A stretch of DNA of 12,066 nucleotides from Candidatus Nitrotoga sp. CP45 (GTDB taxonomy: Bacteria > Bacteroidota > Bacteroidia > Flavobacteriales > Flavobacteriaceae): the NCBI GenBank assembly GCA_943329165.2, contig CALQCV020000035.1, positions 1-12,066 of the forward strand, written 5' to 3'. The notes under the pieces are model-generated. The model saw only the letters and a list, made by a program, of their open reading frames with translations, made no database searches and was not told the DNA's origin. Position numbers and translations under genes: made by a program. Shown piece after piece: positions 1 to 7,398 of the stretch; within the stretch, counting starts at the first letter, position 1; every line of letters starts with the position of its first letter.

Positions 1-381
1 AGATTTATCAAAGGAGGAAAAGTTATTGATTATCCTTGGGTAAAGAAAATTATCAATCGTATTGCAAATTTGATAATCAGAATGGTGATGCGGATAAAAT
101 ATAATGACACTACAAATGCATTCAAACTCTACAAAAGAGAAGTTATAGATGGCGTAAAACCAATACTTTCACCACATTTTAACCTAACGATAGAATTGCC
201 TTTAAAAGCTATAATTAGAGGATACTCTTATACCGTTGTTCCTAATTCATGGACAAACAGAAAGTATGGTGTTTCCAAACTAAAAATCAAAGAAATGGGA
301 AGTCGTTATTTCTTTATTTTAGTGTATTGCTTTGTCGAGAAATATTTTTCGAGAGGTGACTTTAAAAAACCTAACCAATAA
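1..381 (+). CDS. GT2 family glycosyltransferase, polyprenyl-phosphate mannose/glucose synthase-like (C-terminal part)
   Basis: The reading frame is open from base 1, so this is the last 126 codons of a longer gene; the TTG at 70 and ATG at 82 lie inside the conserved domain and are not starts. The fragment carries the C-terminal half of a dolichol-phosphate-mannose-synthase-like GT2 domain: a NDTTNAFKLYKRE stretch (window residues 35-47), ELPLKA (65-70) and NRKYGVSKL (86-94), matching the family's late E-(I/L)-P-L-K and R-x-x-G-x-SKL motifs. Family members move a sugar from a nucleotide donor to a polyprenyl phosphate on the cytoplasmic face. The end has one short hydrophobic stretch (about 103-111) rather than the membrane helices seen in GtrB-type members. 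A membrane GT-C enzyme follows after 11 bp, a likely user of the lipid-linked sugar. The sugar cannot be read from this fragment, and the catalytic N-terminal half is outside the window. Confidence 0.88.
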   Translation, partial: RFIKGGKVIDYPWVKKIINRIANLIIRMVMRIKYNDTTNAFKLYKREVIDGVKPILSPHFNLTIELPLKAIIRGYSYTVVPNSWTNRKYGVSKLKIKEMGSRYFFILVYCFVEKYFSRGDFKKPNQ

Positions 382-392
382 ATACAAAAGTC

Positions 393-2228
393 ATGTTAGA
401 AAAAATTAAAAATAATTATGTGCTATTGTCAATTTTGACTGTTGCAGCTTTTATAAGGTTTTACCATATTGATTTTCAAAGTATTTGGTTGGATGAGGTA
501 ATTACTATGATTGAATGTAATTCAAAAATCTCATTTAAAGAGTCCTATGATATCATGGCTCTCAGAGAAAACAACCCAATGCTATACTATTTTTCGGTAA
601 AAATCATTTGTAGTATTTTTGGTAATACAACATTTGTTGTTAGAGCAATTTCGGCATTAATTGGAACAATTTGTGTGTATGCTATTTATCTTTTAGGAAA
701 AGAAATTCAAAACAAAAGAACCGGATTAATTGCAGCTACTTTACTAACGGTAAACTACTGCCATCTTTTGTATTCACAAGAGGCAAGACCTTATTGTTTA
801 CTGACATTGTTTACTATTTTGGCTTTCTACCAATTAGTCATTTTCATTAAAGACCGGACACTTAAAAATGCCATTTTATTCGGCTTATTTGCCGCGCTTA
901 TGATTAACACGCACTTTTTTGGTCTGTTCGTTTTGGTTTCCCAATTCCTTATAGTTTTATATTTTTTAATTGATGCTACTAAAAAAGAAAGATTGAAATT
1001 CCTTTTGTTATCAGCATTAGCAGGAGTCATTACTATAGCGCTTTGGATACCGTCTATCAAACTATTTTTAATCGCAGCCGATCTTAAAGTTTTCTGGATT
1101 CCGGCACCTACTTTAGATGTTTACACAAATATTTTTAAAGAATTTTTTGGCAATGCCGAATCGGTTTTACTGATTTGCCTGGTCCTAATGGTATTTTATT
1201 TTATCAAAATATTTAATTCGACAAAAGAAGACGGAGTCGAGTTAACTCAAAACAAAAACATATTTAGTTTTATCATAATTTCTATTTGGATATTCATTAC
1301 CATGTTTATTCCGTTAGTTAGATCTTATTTACAAATCCCAATGATTATAAGCCGATATATGATTGTCGTATTGCCGGCCGCCATTTTGTTATTGGCACAA
1401 GGAATAAGTTTCATAAAAAGTAAATCGGTTCAAAATATAGTTATTAGTCTTTTTGTAATAGCTTCTTTGACCGATATCGTCGTGGTAAAAAGTTACTACA
1501 CCAAAATAAACAAAACCCAATTTAGAGAAATTGCAGAAGCCGTAAACGAAAAGAATGATCCGAAAGCTTTGATTGTTTCTCCTTGGGCGTGGCATTTTAA
1601 TTATTTCTTTAACAATGAAACCTTTAACAATGAACTAAAAGAAAAAACACTGCAGGATTATGTAGATGCGGTGCGTTCAAAATCAGAAGAGGAAAGGGAT
1701 TTTTGGTTTATTGATGCCAATGCACATCCTTATCAATTAAATCCGGTAACGGAAGAATTCTTAACGGCTAATTATAATCAGGTTCAAAGCACGGAATTTT
1801 TTGATACTTGGGCACGACATTATATTTCTAAAAATTCAACCAAAAGCAATTCGTCAGGAATAAATCTTAAAGATTTTACGCCGAGTAATCTTGATAATCA
1901 AGGGAACATTCTTATGTTTCGAAGCAGCACAATCAAATCAGAGGCGCTTTATTTGCAGGCAGGAAGCTATATTTTAAAAATCGACGCTAATAGCCTGCCT
2001 CAAAAACCTATAAATGGAGAAAATGCTCATCTGATAGTAAAACTTGGCGACAAAGAAATTGGCAATTATTATTTGAGTGAAAAACCAGAAATGAAAGAAA
2101 AAATAATCCCTTTTGAAAATACAGTGAATCAACATTGTAAAATAACATTAACTTATGACAACGATTTATCCGTTAATAATTTAGGGAGAAATCTAATTAT
2201 TTATAATATTAAAATTGAAAAAAAATAA
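393..2228 (+). CDS. GT-C superfamily membrane glycosyltransferase (GT39/ArnT-like) with extracytoplasmic C-terminal domain
   Basis: A 611-aa integral membrane protein with about 10-12 hydrophobic segments between residues 8 and 366, followed by some 245 mostly soluble residues. The first extracytoplasmic loop carries the acidic pair D34-E35 in a WLDE context, the usual catalytic site of GT-C enzymes of the PMT/ArnT type. YSQEARPY (127-134) is another hallmark of this group, and R321-Y322 sits before a late helix. Such enzymes take a sugar from a polyprenyl-phosphate donor on the outer face of the inner membrane and transfer it to a protein, lipid or glycan. The soluble tail begins with an alpha/beta-looking part (about 375-470) and ends in an apparently beta-rich part (about 500-611) that could bind glycan; this is inference. 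The gene follows the GT2 gene by 11 bp and is probably co-transcribed with it. The ATG at 393 is the first in frame and directly precedes helix 1. The acceptor is unknown. Confidence 0.85.
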   Translation: MLEKIKNNYVLLSILTVAAFIRFYHIDFQSIWLDEVITMIECNSKISFKESYDIMALRENNPMLYYFSVKIICSIFGNTTFVVRAISALIGTICVYAIYLLGKEIQNKRTGLIAATLLTVNYCHLLYSQEARPYCLLTLFTILAFYQLVIFIKDRTLKNAILFGLFAALMINTHFFGLFVLVSQFLIVLYFLIDATKKERLKFLLLSALAGVITIALWIPSIKLFLIAADLKVFWIPAPTLDVYTNIFKEFFGNAESVLLICLVLMVFYFIKIFNSTKEDGVELTQNKNIFSFIIISIWIFITMFIPLVRSYLQIPMIISRYMIVVLPAAILLLAQGISFIKSKSVQNIVISLFVIASLTDIVVVKSYYTKINKTQFREIAEAVNEKNDPKALIVSPWAWHFNYFFNNETFNNELKEKTLQDYVDAVRSKSEEERDFWFIDANAHPYQLNPVTEEFLTANYNQVQSTEFFDTWARHYISKNSTKSNSSGINLKDFTPSNLDNQGNILMFRSSTIKSEALYLQAGSYILKIDANSLPQKPINGENAHLIVKLGDKEIGNYYLSEKPEMKEKIIPFENTVNQHCKITLTYDNDLSVNNLGRNLIIYNIKIEKK

Positions 2229-2229
2229 A

Positions 2230-2260
2230 TTTGTATATTACTCTTTATTAACTATTTTTG
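2230..2260 (+). promoter_or_regulatory. Bacteroidota-type promoter upstream of the lipoprotein gene
   Basis: TTTG at 2230-2233 and TATTTTTG at 2253-2260 are separated by 19 bp, matching the Bacteroidota primary sigma consensus (TTG near -33, TAnnTTTG near -7). Transcription would begin near 2267, leaving a leader of about 17 nt before the ATG at 2284. The same octamer also occurs by chance inside genes, for example at 614-621, so the call rests on spacing and on intergenic position. Confidence 0.65.
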
Positions 2261-2283
2261 CGAAATAAATTTAAAATTTAAAC

Positions 2284-2847
2284 ATGAAAACAAAACTTTT
2301 TATAATAGCTTCTTTTTTATTGCTGCTAAACGCTTCTTGTAAAAATAAAGAAGAAAACAAAGAAGCAACAGATAAAGAAACCACAACGGCGGCACCAGTA
2401 AAACAAAATTTCAGTGTTGAGGTTGATGTAGCAGCGTCTAAAAAAGATGACGTCACACTATATTATACAGAAGATAACACAATAAACTTCAATGAAGAAA
2501 TGGCAGTTTGGCATGGTGTTGAGGGAAATAATAAAAAAGAAACAGTAGTTTTTGACTTGTCAGAAGAAAAAATCCCAACAGATATCCGTTTAGATTTCGG
2601 AATAAATAAAGAACAGGAAGTAGTATCGCTTTATGGAGTTAAAATTCTATATTACGGAAACGAATTATACATAAAAGGAGCTGACTTTTTCAAATTTTTC
2701 ATCGAAAGCAAAGATTTTAAAACAGAATTTGGTGGCGACGGTTCTTTAAAATTCCTAAAAAATGGACCGGAATATAAAACACCTTTCTATTACCCAAGAC
2801 AAGAGTTAATAGATGCGCTTAAAAAGTTAACTACTACAAAGAACTAG
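2284..2847 (+). CDS. putative lipoprotein of unknown function in polysaccharide locus
   Basis: A 187-aa protein with a clear lipoprotein signal peptide: basic start (MKTK), hydrophobic core (residues 5-15) and an LNASC lipobox, so Cys19 should be the lipidated residue. The next residues, KNKEENKE, include a K-E-E at +4 to +6, similar to the K-(D/E)2 export signal described for surface lipoproteins of Capnocytophaga, so outer-surface placement is possible. A low-complexity linker (about 20-40, rich in E, K and T) leads to an apparently beta-rich domain (about 42-140). Its IPTDIRLDFG stretch (97-106) vaguely resembles beta-sandwich domains found attached to membrane glycosyltransferases. I do not recognise the family. 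It has its own promoter-like motif upstream and a strong terminator downstream, so it may be a separate transcript. A role in glycan binding or assembly is only a guess from position. The ATG at 2284 is the only one that gives the signal peptide. Confidence 0.82.
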   Translation: MKTKLFIIASFLLLLNASCKNKEENKEATDKETTTAAPVKQNFSVEVDVAASKKDDVTLYYTEDNTINFNEEMAVWHGVEGNNKKETVVFDLSEEKIPTDIRLDFGINKEQEVVSLYGVKILYYGNELYIKGADFFKFFIESKDFKTEFGGDGSLKFLKNGPEYKTPFYYPRQELIDALKKLTTTKN

Positions 2848-2870
2848 TTATAAACGCTAAATATAACAAG

Positions 2871-2910
2871 GCTACAAATAGATTTTTGTTCTGTTTGTAG
2901 CTTTTTATTT
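2871..2910 (+). terminator. Rho-independent terminator after the lipoprotein gene
   Basis: An 11-bp stem (GCTACAAATAG at 2871-2881 with CTGTTTGTAGC at 2891-2901, one G-U pair) closes a 9-nt loop (2882-2890) and is followed at once by a T-rich run (2902-2910). It starts 23 bp after the lipoprotein stop and ends 12 bp before the next ATG, so it should separate the lipoprotein transcript from the flippase gene unless readthrough occurs. Confidence 0.9.
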
Positions 2911-2922
2911 TATACAATTTCT

Positions 2923-4188
2923 ATGCTTAAATCAATAGCTGGATTAATCAAAAATTCAAAGCAGTTCAATAACCTGGTAGTATATGGTTTTGGGCAGGGT
3001 TTTAACCTTATCACGCCATTACTTGTCATTCCTTATATCGTATTAATTTGTGGCGAAGAAGGCTATGGGAAAATAGGAGTTGGAATGGCATTGGCTTTTT
3101 TTATAATGGTTTTTATCGATTATGGTTCAGAAATTACCGGAGTAAAACAAGTAGCGGTTAACAGAGAAGACAAAAGCAGACTTGAGAGTATTTTCATTAC
3201 CACTTATACCGCAAAACTAATTCTGCTTTTTGTTGTGTTGTTTATTGTGTCGATTCTTTTCTATTTTATTCCCTATTTCAATCAGGATAAAAAATTATTC
3301 TTTATGAGTCTGTCAATGGTCGTTGGCCAATTCATAAATCCGACATGGTTTTTTCAAGGAATCGAAAACTTCAAATGGATTACAATATTAAACATCCTTT
3401 CTAAAATAATTTACTTACCCGGAATCTTCATTTTTATCCATGAACCTTCCGATTATATTTACTGCAATCTTATATGGGGAATAGGAATGATTGTAGCCAA
3501 TGGCGTTTCGTTTATTTATATACTCAGCACTCACTCTTTTTCGTTTATGAACACAAAGAAAGAGGATGTTTTAAAATTAATTACGGCCAATTTTTCAATT
3601 TTTTCGTCGCAAATATTTGTTTCGCTTCAAATGTATTCGCCTATTGTTTTAATTAGTTTTTTTGGCGGAAATACTATGGCAGGTCAGTACAAAATCGTTG
3701 ATCAAATTATCGTGATTTTTAAAACCTATCTTTTGTTATTTTTTAATTTTGTTTATCCCCGAGTATGCTATCTATTAGATAAAAGCAAAAAAGAAGCATT
3801 ACGTTTTTGGAAACTATACAACGGGTTGAATGGTATTTTCATTTTTGTTTCGATGGCACTAATTGCTTTATTTTCGTTTGAAATTGTCGCGTATTTTAAT
3901 CCTAAAGGAATTTTGGAAATTAGTAATTTATTAAAAATAGCAGTTTTAATTCCGATACTTCAAAGCGTTTCCGTTCCATTGAAGCAATTGGTGTTGGGTT
4001 CAAACAGACAGCGGCAGTATGTAAAAACAATTATGATAATTACAATAATAAGCCTTATGATTATTGTGGCAATTACACCTTTTTATAATGTTTTAGGAGT
4101 ATTGTTGGCACTAATTGTGACTGAAATTATAACTGCAGTACTATTTTACAGTATCATTAAAAAAGACTTATTTGTTTGTACAAGTTAA
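2923..4188 (+). CDS. wzx: Wzx-type oligosaccharide flippase (MOP superfamily)
   Basis: A 421-aa protein, hydrophobic along nearly its full length with about 12 predicted membrane helices, the usual size for Wzx/RfbX proteins. Recognisable family features are the first helix followed by PLLVIPYIV (32-40), a DYGSEITG segment (66-73), and NPTWFFQGIE (139-148), which matches the characteristic P-x-W-x-x-Q-G-x-E signature of O-antigen flippases. It should move undecaprenyl-diphosphate-linked repeat units from the cytoplasmic to the periplasmic face of the inner membrane. Two polymerase-like genes and several glycosyltransferases follow. The start at 2923 lies only 12 bp after a terminator, and I found no convincing promoter in that gap, so expression may rely on readthrough or on an unrecognised promoter. 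The substrate cannot be deduced from the sequence. Confidence 0.93.
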   Translation: MLKSIAGLIKNSKQFNNLVVYGFGQGFNLITPLLVIPYIVLICGEEGYGKIGVGMALAFFIMVFIDYGSEITGVKQVAVNREDKSRLESIFITTYTAKLILLFVVLFIVSILFYFIPYFNQDKKLFFMSLSMVVGQFINPTWFFQGIENFKWITILNILSKIIYLPGIFIFIHEPSDYIYCNLIWGIGMIVANGVSFIYILSTHSFSFMNTKKEDVLKLITANFSIFSSQIFVSLQMYSPIVLISFFGGNTMAGQYKIVDQIIVIFKTYLLLFFNFVYPRVCYLLDKSKKEALRFWKLYNGLNGIFIFVSMALIALFSFEIVAYFNPKGILEISNLLKIAVLIPILQSVSVPLKQLVLGSNRQRQYVKTIMIITIISLMIIVAITPFYNVLGVLLALIVTEIITAVLFYSIIKKDLFVCTS

Positions 4189-4205
4189 AAACTATTGTAT
4201 TTTTG
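4175..4205 (+). promoter_or_regulatory. Bacteroidota-type promoter at the end of the flippase gene
   Basis: TTTG at 4175-4178, N19, then TATTTTTG at 4198-4205: the same two elements and the same spacing as the motif before the lipoprotein gene. The upstream element lies inside the last flippase codons. Transcription would begin near 4212, about 19 nt before the acyltransferase ATG at 4231, and could drive the 4231-7328 gene group. Confidence 0.62.
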
Positions 4206-4230
4206 AATCATATAGAAAATGTGTTTCTGA

Positions 4231-4908
4231 ATGATTAAAAAACTTTTCCAAAAAATGCTTACCAAGACAGGGAAGACGTATCAGATTGATGATAGGATTC
4301 CAGAAAAGTTACTTTATTCGGTTTTTTATAATCGAGGCATAATGTTGATTAGAGGCTATTTAAAAACTGGAAGAAAAGTTTTTATTGGCAGCAATACCAA
4401 AATAGTAAACTCGTGCAACTTTATTTTTGGAAAAAACATAACTATAGACAAGCATTGTCAACTTGACGGATTTTCATCAGAAAAAATAATTTTAGGAGAT
4501 TGTGTGAAAATAGGAGCTTTTTCTACTTTGACATCTACAAGTCACTTTTCTAAATATGGCAAAGGATTAAAAATGGGTAATAATTCTGCCATTGGTGATT
4601 ACACTCATTTTGGAGCGTCTGGAGGCATCGAAATCGGGAATGATGTAATAATGGGATCTTATATTTCTTTTCACTCAGAAAACCATAATTTCACAGACAG
4701 ATCAAAACTCATAAGAGATCAAGGAGTTACTTCAAAAGGTATCAAACTAGGAAACAATATTTGGGTTGGTGCCAAAGTTACTTTTATTGATGGTTGCGTT
4801 GTTGGTAATAATTCGGTAGTTGCAGCTGGTGCAGTGGTAAATGGCATTTTTTCGGATAATGTTGTTATAGGTGGTGTTCCTGCCAAAGTTATAAAAAACA
4901 TAGAGTAA
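4231..4908 (+). CDS. left-handed beta-helix (hexapeptide repeat) acyltransferase, probably O-acetyltransferase
   Basis: A 225-aa protein whose residues from about 50 to the end are hexapeptide repeats of the [LIV]-G-x-x-x-x type (for example IGSNTKI, LGDCVKIGA, MGNNSAIGD, IGNDVIMGS, LGNNIWVGA, VGNNSVVAAGAVV), ending in the typical GGVPAKVIKNI (214-224). This is the maltose/colanic-acid O-acetyltransferase group, which moves an acetyl group from acetyl-CoA to a sugar hydroxyl and normally works as a trimer. The segment FHSENHNF (147-154) breaks the repeats and supplies His148 and His152; His152, in the N-H context, is the likely catalytic base. In this cluster it probably acetylates a sugar of the repeat unit in the cytoplasm. 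The gene starts 42 bp after wzx behind its own promoter-like motif and ends 4 bp before the polymerase gene. A different acyl group or a serine-acetyltransferase-like role is less likely. Confidence 0.9.
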   Translation: MIKKLFQKMLTKTGKTYQIDDRIPEKLLYSVFYNRGIMLIRGYLKTGRKVFIGSNTKIVNSCNFIFGKNITIDKHCQLDGFSSEKIILGDCVKIGAFSTLTSTSHFSKYGKGLKMGNNSAIGDYTHFGASGGIEIGNDVIMGSYISFHSENHNFTDRSKLIRDQGVTSKGIKLGNNIWVGAKVTFIDGCVVGNNSVVAAGAVVNGIFSDNVVIGGVPAKVIKNIE

Positions 4909-4912
4909 ACAA

Positions 4913-6163
4913 ATGGCAACAACTATTAAAAAGTCACTCATTTATCAATTACTTTTTGCCCTGTGTGTAGCAGTTCCTTATCTAAACAATTACGAATTTA
5001 CTTTTGCTGTATGGTCATTTGTTGCACTAATCACTTTACAAAAAAAATATACATTAAGTATTGTTAGTCAATTTTTATGTTTTTCTACTATACTACTAAT
5101 TGCGATAGTTGTAAGTTTTTTTAAAGAATATAGAGCTTTCTTTCTCATAAGGGATATAACCTATATGAGCAAACCAATTTTCGGTATTTTGATAGGGTAT
5201 CAAATCTGCAGCAAAAATTTTCAAAAGGTATTTCAAACGATAATCTACACAGGCCTTTTTATCGCAATAGCGCACTTGATAATTCTCTTCATAGCAGTTG
5301 TTTTTTATAAAGCAGTTACAGTTAATGATATAAGATTTTATGGCGGTTATTTTAGTGATTTTGAAGTATATAGTTTGATAATATGTTTGTTTTATAAAAA
5401 ATTTGAAATCAAGATACCGTTTAAAAATATACTACTGATAGGGATAATAATTGGATTTTCTTCGTTCATGTATTTAGCCAGAACTAATTTCATACAATTC
5501 ATCATATTGTTTTTGGCAATGAAAGGTTTTTTTGTACTTGACAAGAAATCAATAACCATTATAGCTTCTTTAATATTAGCTGGAATTTTGGCATATTCTG
5601 CTATTTTATACATAAATCCACGAAGAAACGGACATGGATTAGAAGCTCTTTTGTATAAAATAAAAATCGCTCCAACAGAACCTTTCAAAACAAAAATTAA
5701 TCGGGACGACTGGAAAGATTTTAATGATAACTATCGTTCTTATGAAAACATTATGACGGTCAGACAGGTGACTAAAGAAGGAACAGGTAGTGTTACATTT
5801 GGTCAGGGAATCGGTGCACAAATAGATCTTAAGCAAAAAGTTTGGCTGGGAGATATGGAATTAAGATATATTTCCATTCTTCACAATGGTTTTATGACAA
5901 TATTTTTAAAATCAGGATTATTGGGATTATTTATTTATCTGACATCAATTTTTCTTTTGTTTAGGAAAAGCTATTCTGAAGTGCCAATTGTTCGAACTAT
6001 TGACTTATTGCTTTTAGGGACAGGAATATTTTTGTTTTTTTCAAATTGGGTATTCATGGGGGTTTATAATCTTTTAGACAGTAAATCTATATTTATTGGG
6101 ACGATAATTTGTTATAAAGCCATGGCCATCAAAAGTTATTCAAATCAAATAAAAAATGACTAA
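4913..6163 (+). CDS. O-antigen polymerase/ligase-like membrane protein (Wzy candidate)
   Basis: A 416-aa protein with about 10-11 membrane helices and one large extracytoplasmic loop (about 236-320), the layout of Wzy/WaaL-type proteins. YLARTNFIQFI (187-197) corresponds to the conserved (S/A)RT segment before that loop, and ILHNGFMTIFLKSGLLGL (322-339) to the H-N-x(n)-G-x-x-G motif after it. Wzy proteins join flipped repeat units into a chain in the periplasm; ligases of the same fold attach chains to an acceptor. Position next to wzx and a cytoplasmic acyltransferase favours polymerase. The start is 4 bp after the acyltransferase stop, and the end overlaps the next gene by 8 nt (ATGACTAA), suggesting translational coupling. 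A second protein of this kind lies at 8447-9808, so roles cannot be assigned firmly. Confidence 0.82.
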   Translation: MATTIKKSLIYQLLFALCVAVPYLNNYEFTFAVWSFVALITLQKKYTLSIVSQFLCFSTILLIAIVVSFFKEYRAFFLIRDITYMSKPIFGILIGYQICSKNFQKVFQTIIYTGLFIAIAHLIILFIAVVFYKAVTVNDIRFYGGYFSDFEVYSLIICLFYKKFEIKIPFKNILLIGIIIGFSSFMYLARTNFIQFIILFLAMKGFFVLDKKSITIIASLILAGILAYSAILYINPRRNGHGLEALLYKIKIAPTEPFKTKINRDDWKDFNDNYRSYENIMTVRQVTKEGTGSVTFGQGIGAQIDLKQKVWLGDMELRYISILHNGFMTIFLKSGLLGLFIYLTSIFLLFRKSYSEVPIVRTIDLLLLGTGIFLFFSNWVFMGVYNLLDSKSIFIGTIICYKAMAIKSYSNQIKND

Positions 6164-7328
6164 CATTCTTTTTATTCATCAATCTGCTGATTTATATGGT
6201 TCCGACAAAACTATGCTGACTTTGTTAAAGCACCTTGATAAAAACAGATTTTCTCCTGTTGTTATTATTCCGTTGGATGGACCATTAAAAGAGGAACTGG
6301 AAAAAGAAAAAATAAAAGTAATAATAGCTCCGGTTTTGAAATTGTACCGTAAAATGTTTAACCCAAAAAACCTTTTCCAGTTTTTTAGAGAAATCAAATC
6401 GGGAGTGTCTATGCTAGATGAATTGAACAAAGAACATAAATTTGATTTAATTTATACCAATACACTGGCAGCACTATTAGGATTTATTTATGCCCGAAAA
6501 AGAAAAATTAAACACCTTTGGCACGTACACGAAATAATTGAATCACCTAAAATTTTTACTCAGTTATTTCGAAAGCTACTTCAAAACAATGCTAACACTA
6601 AAATAGTTTGTAACTCTATTCAGACTCAAAAATTTTGGAATTTTAATTCTAAAATTGCAGATAAATCAAGCGTCATATGGAATGGCCTCGAGTTGCCTAA
6701 AAATAAAACTTCAGCAGATGAAATCGCAACAATCCGTGAAGTTCTTTTTAAAGTCAACCAAGACGAAATAGTTATTTCTCTAGTAGGAAGGATAAGCAGA
6801 TGGAAAGGACAGTTATTGCTCTTAAATGCGTTTAATAATTTACTAAAAAATCATCAAAACATCAAGCTCGTCTTCATTGGTTCGCCACCTCATAGTCAGG
6901 AAAATTTTCTAGAAAATCTAAATAAGGATATTCAAAATTATGGCATTGAAGATAAAGTTTTAGTGATTCCATTTCAACAAGAAATATTTAAATTTTGGCA
7001 GAGTATAGATATTGCTGTTGTGCCTTCAACAGAGCCTGAACCATTCGGATTGGTTGCGATAGAAGCAATGTTGGCTCAAAAACCGGTAGTTGGTTCAAAT
7101 CATGGCGGATTGAAAGAAATAATAATAAATGATGAAACAGGCTTATTGGTTGAACCTAATAATGAAAATGAACTCTCAAAAGCAATTCAAAGATTAATTG
7201 AAAATCAAAATTTGAGAACTGAATTCGGGCAAAAAGGATACCAACGTGCTGTAACAGAATTTTCAGTTGAAAAATATATAAACAATTTTGAAATCTTATT
7301 TGAAGAGATGATTTTAACTAAAAACTAG
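6156..7328 (+). CDS. GT4 family glycosyltransferase (GT-B fold)
   Basis: A 390-aa GT-B enzyme of normal length for the family. The N-terminal domain starts with a beta strand and a glycine-containing loop (ILFIHQSADLYGSDK, 4-18), as in acceptor-binding domains of GT4 enzymes. The C-terminal domain has VGRISRWKGQ (210-219), the G-R-x-x-x-x-K-G phosphate-binding motif, and EPFGLVAIE (295-303), the E-x7-E nucleotide-sugar motif, followed by the usual VVGSNHGGLKEII and TGLLVEP segments. It is a retaining transferase that should add one sugar to the undecaprenyl-linked repeat unit on the cytoplasmic side. Donor and linkage cannot be read from the sequence. It overlaps the Wzy-like gene by 8 nt and is followed by a 70-bp gap with a promoter-like motif, so it probably ends its transcription unit. 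I saw no clear hairpin terminator after it. Confidence 0.93.
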   Translation: MTNILFIHQSADLYGSDKTMLTLLKHLDKNRFSPVVIIPLDGPLKEELEKEKIKVIIAPVLKLYRKMFNPKNLFQFFREIKSGVSMLDELNKEHKFDLIYTNTLAALLGFIYARKRKIKHLWHVHEIIESPKIFTQLFRKLLQNNANTKIVCNSIQTQKFWNFNSKIADKSSVIWNGLELPKNKTSADEIATIREVLFKVNQDEIVISLVGRISRWKGQLLLLNAFNNLLKNHQNIKLVFIGSPPHSQENFLENLNKDIQNYGIEDKVLVIPFQQEIFKFWQSIDIAVVPSTEPEPFGLVAIEAMLAQKPVVGSNHGGLKEIIINDETGLLVEPNNENELSKAIQRLIENQNLRTEFGQKGYQRAVTEFSVEKYINNFEILFEEMILTKN

Positions 7329-7367
7329 CCTATCCTAATTATTTTTCAAAAAATTCATTTATTTACT

Positions 7368-7375
7368 TATTTTTG
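7368..7375 (+). promoter_or_regulatory. possible -7 element upstream of the DUF1972 glycosyltransferase
   Basis: TATTTTTG at 7368-7375 is the same octamer as at 2253 and 4198 and lies 23 bp before the ATG at 7399. There is no TTG at the expected distance upstream (the bases there are part of TTTTTCAAA), so this is a weaker call. The surrounding 70-bp gap is very A/T-rich and shows no other structure. Confidence 0.42.
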
Positions 7376-7398
7376 ACCCTTGAAAAAGAATAAAATTA

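Noticed and set aside
70..381. A complete 103-aa gene starting at TTG 70
   Set aside because: The frame is open to base 1 and conserved GT2 sequence continues upstream of 70, so the gene is truncated by the window edge rather than starting there.
827..1060. Antisense open frame (77 aa) opposite the GT-C gene; likewise 1389-1595, 6179-6430, 5392-5688, 5639-5836 and 9568-9780 on the minus strand
   Set aside because: Each lies fully inside a strongly supported plus-strand gene, has no family-like motifs and is expected by chance opposite AT-rich membrane-protein genes.
2266..2280. Perfect inverted repeat TAAATTT-A-AAATTTA just before the lipoprotein ATG, considered as an operator or leader hairpin
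   Set aside because: It is all A/T, its one-base centre makes only a weak RNA hairpin, and such repeats are common by chance in this base composition.
2271..2456. Minus-strand frame (61 aa) with a hydrophobic serine/leucine-rich stretch opposite the lipoprotein start
   Set aside because: It is the reverse complement of the signal peptide and lysine/glutamate-rich linker; there is no independent start signal or recognisable domain.
3474..3656. Plus-strand 60-aa frame inside wzx
   Set aside because: Out-of-frame shadow of a well supported flippase gene.
4719..4941. Two overlapping minus-strand frames (67 and 64 aa) opposite the end of the acyltransferase gene
   Set aside because: They are shadows of the hexapeptide-repeat coding region and have no features of their own.
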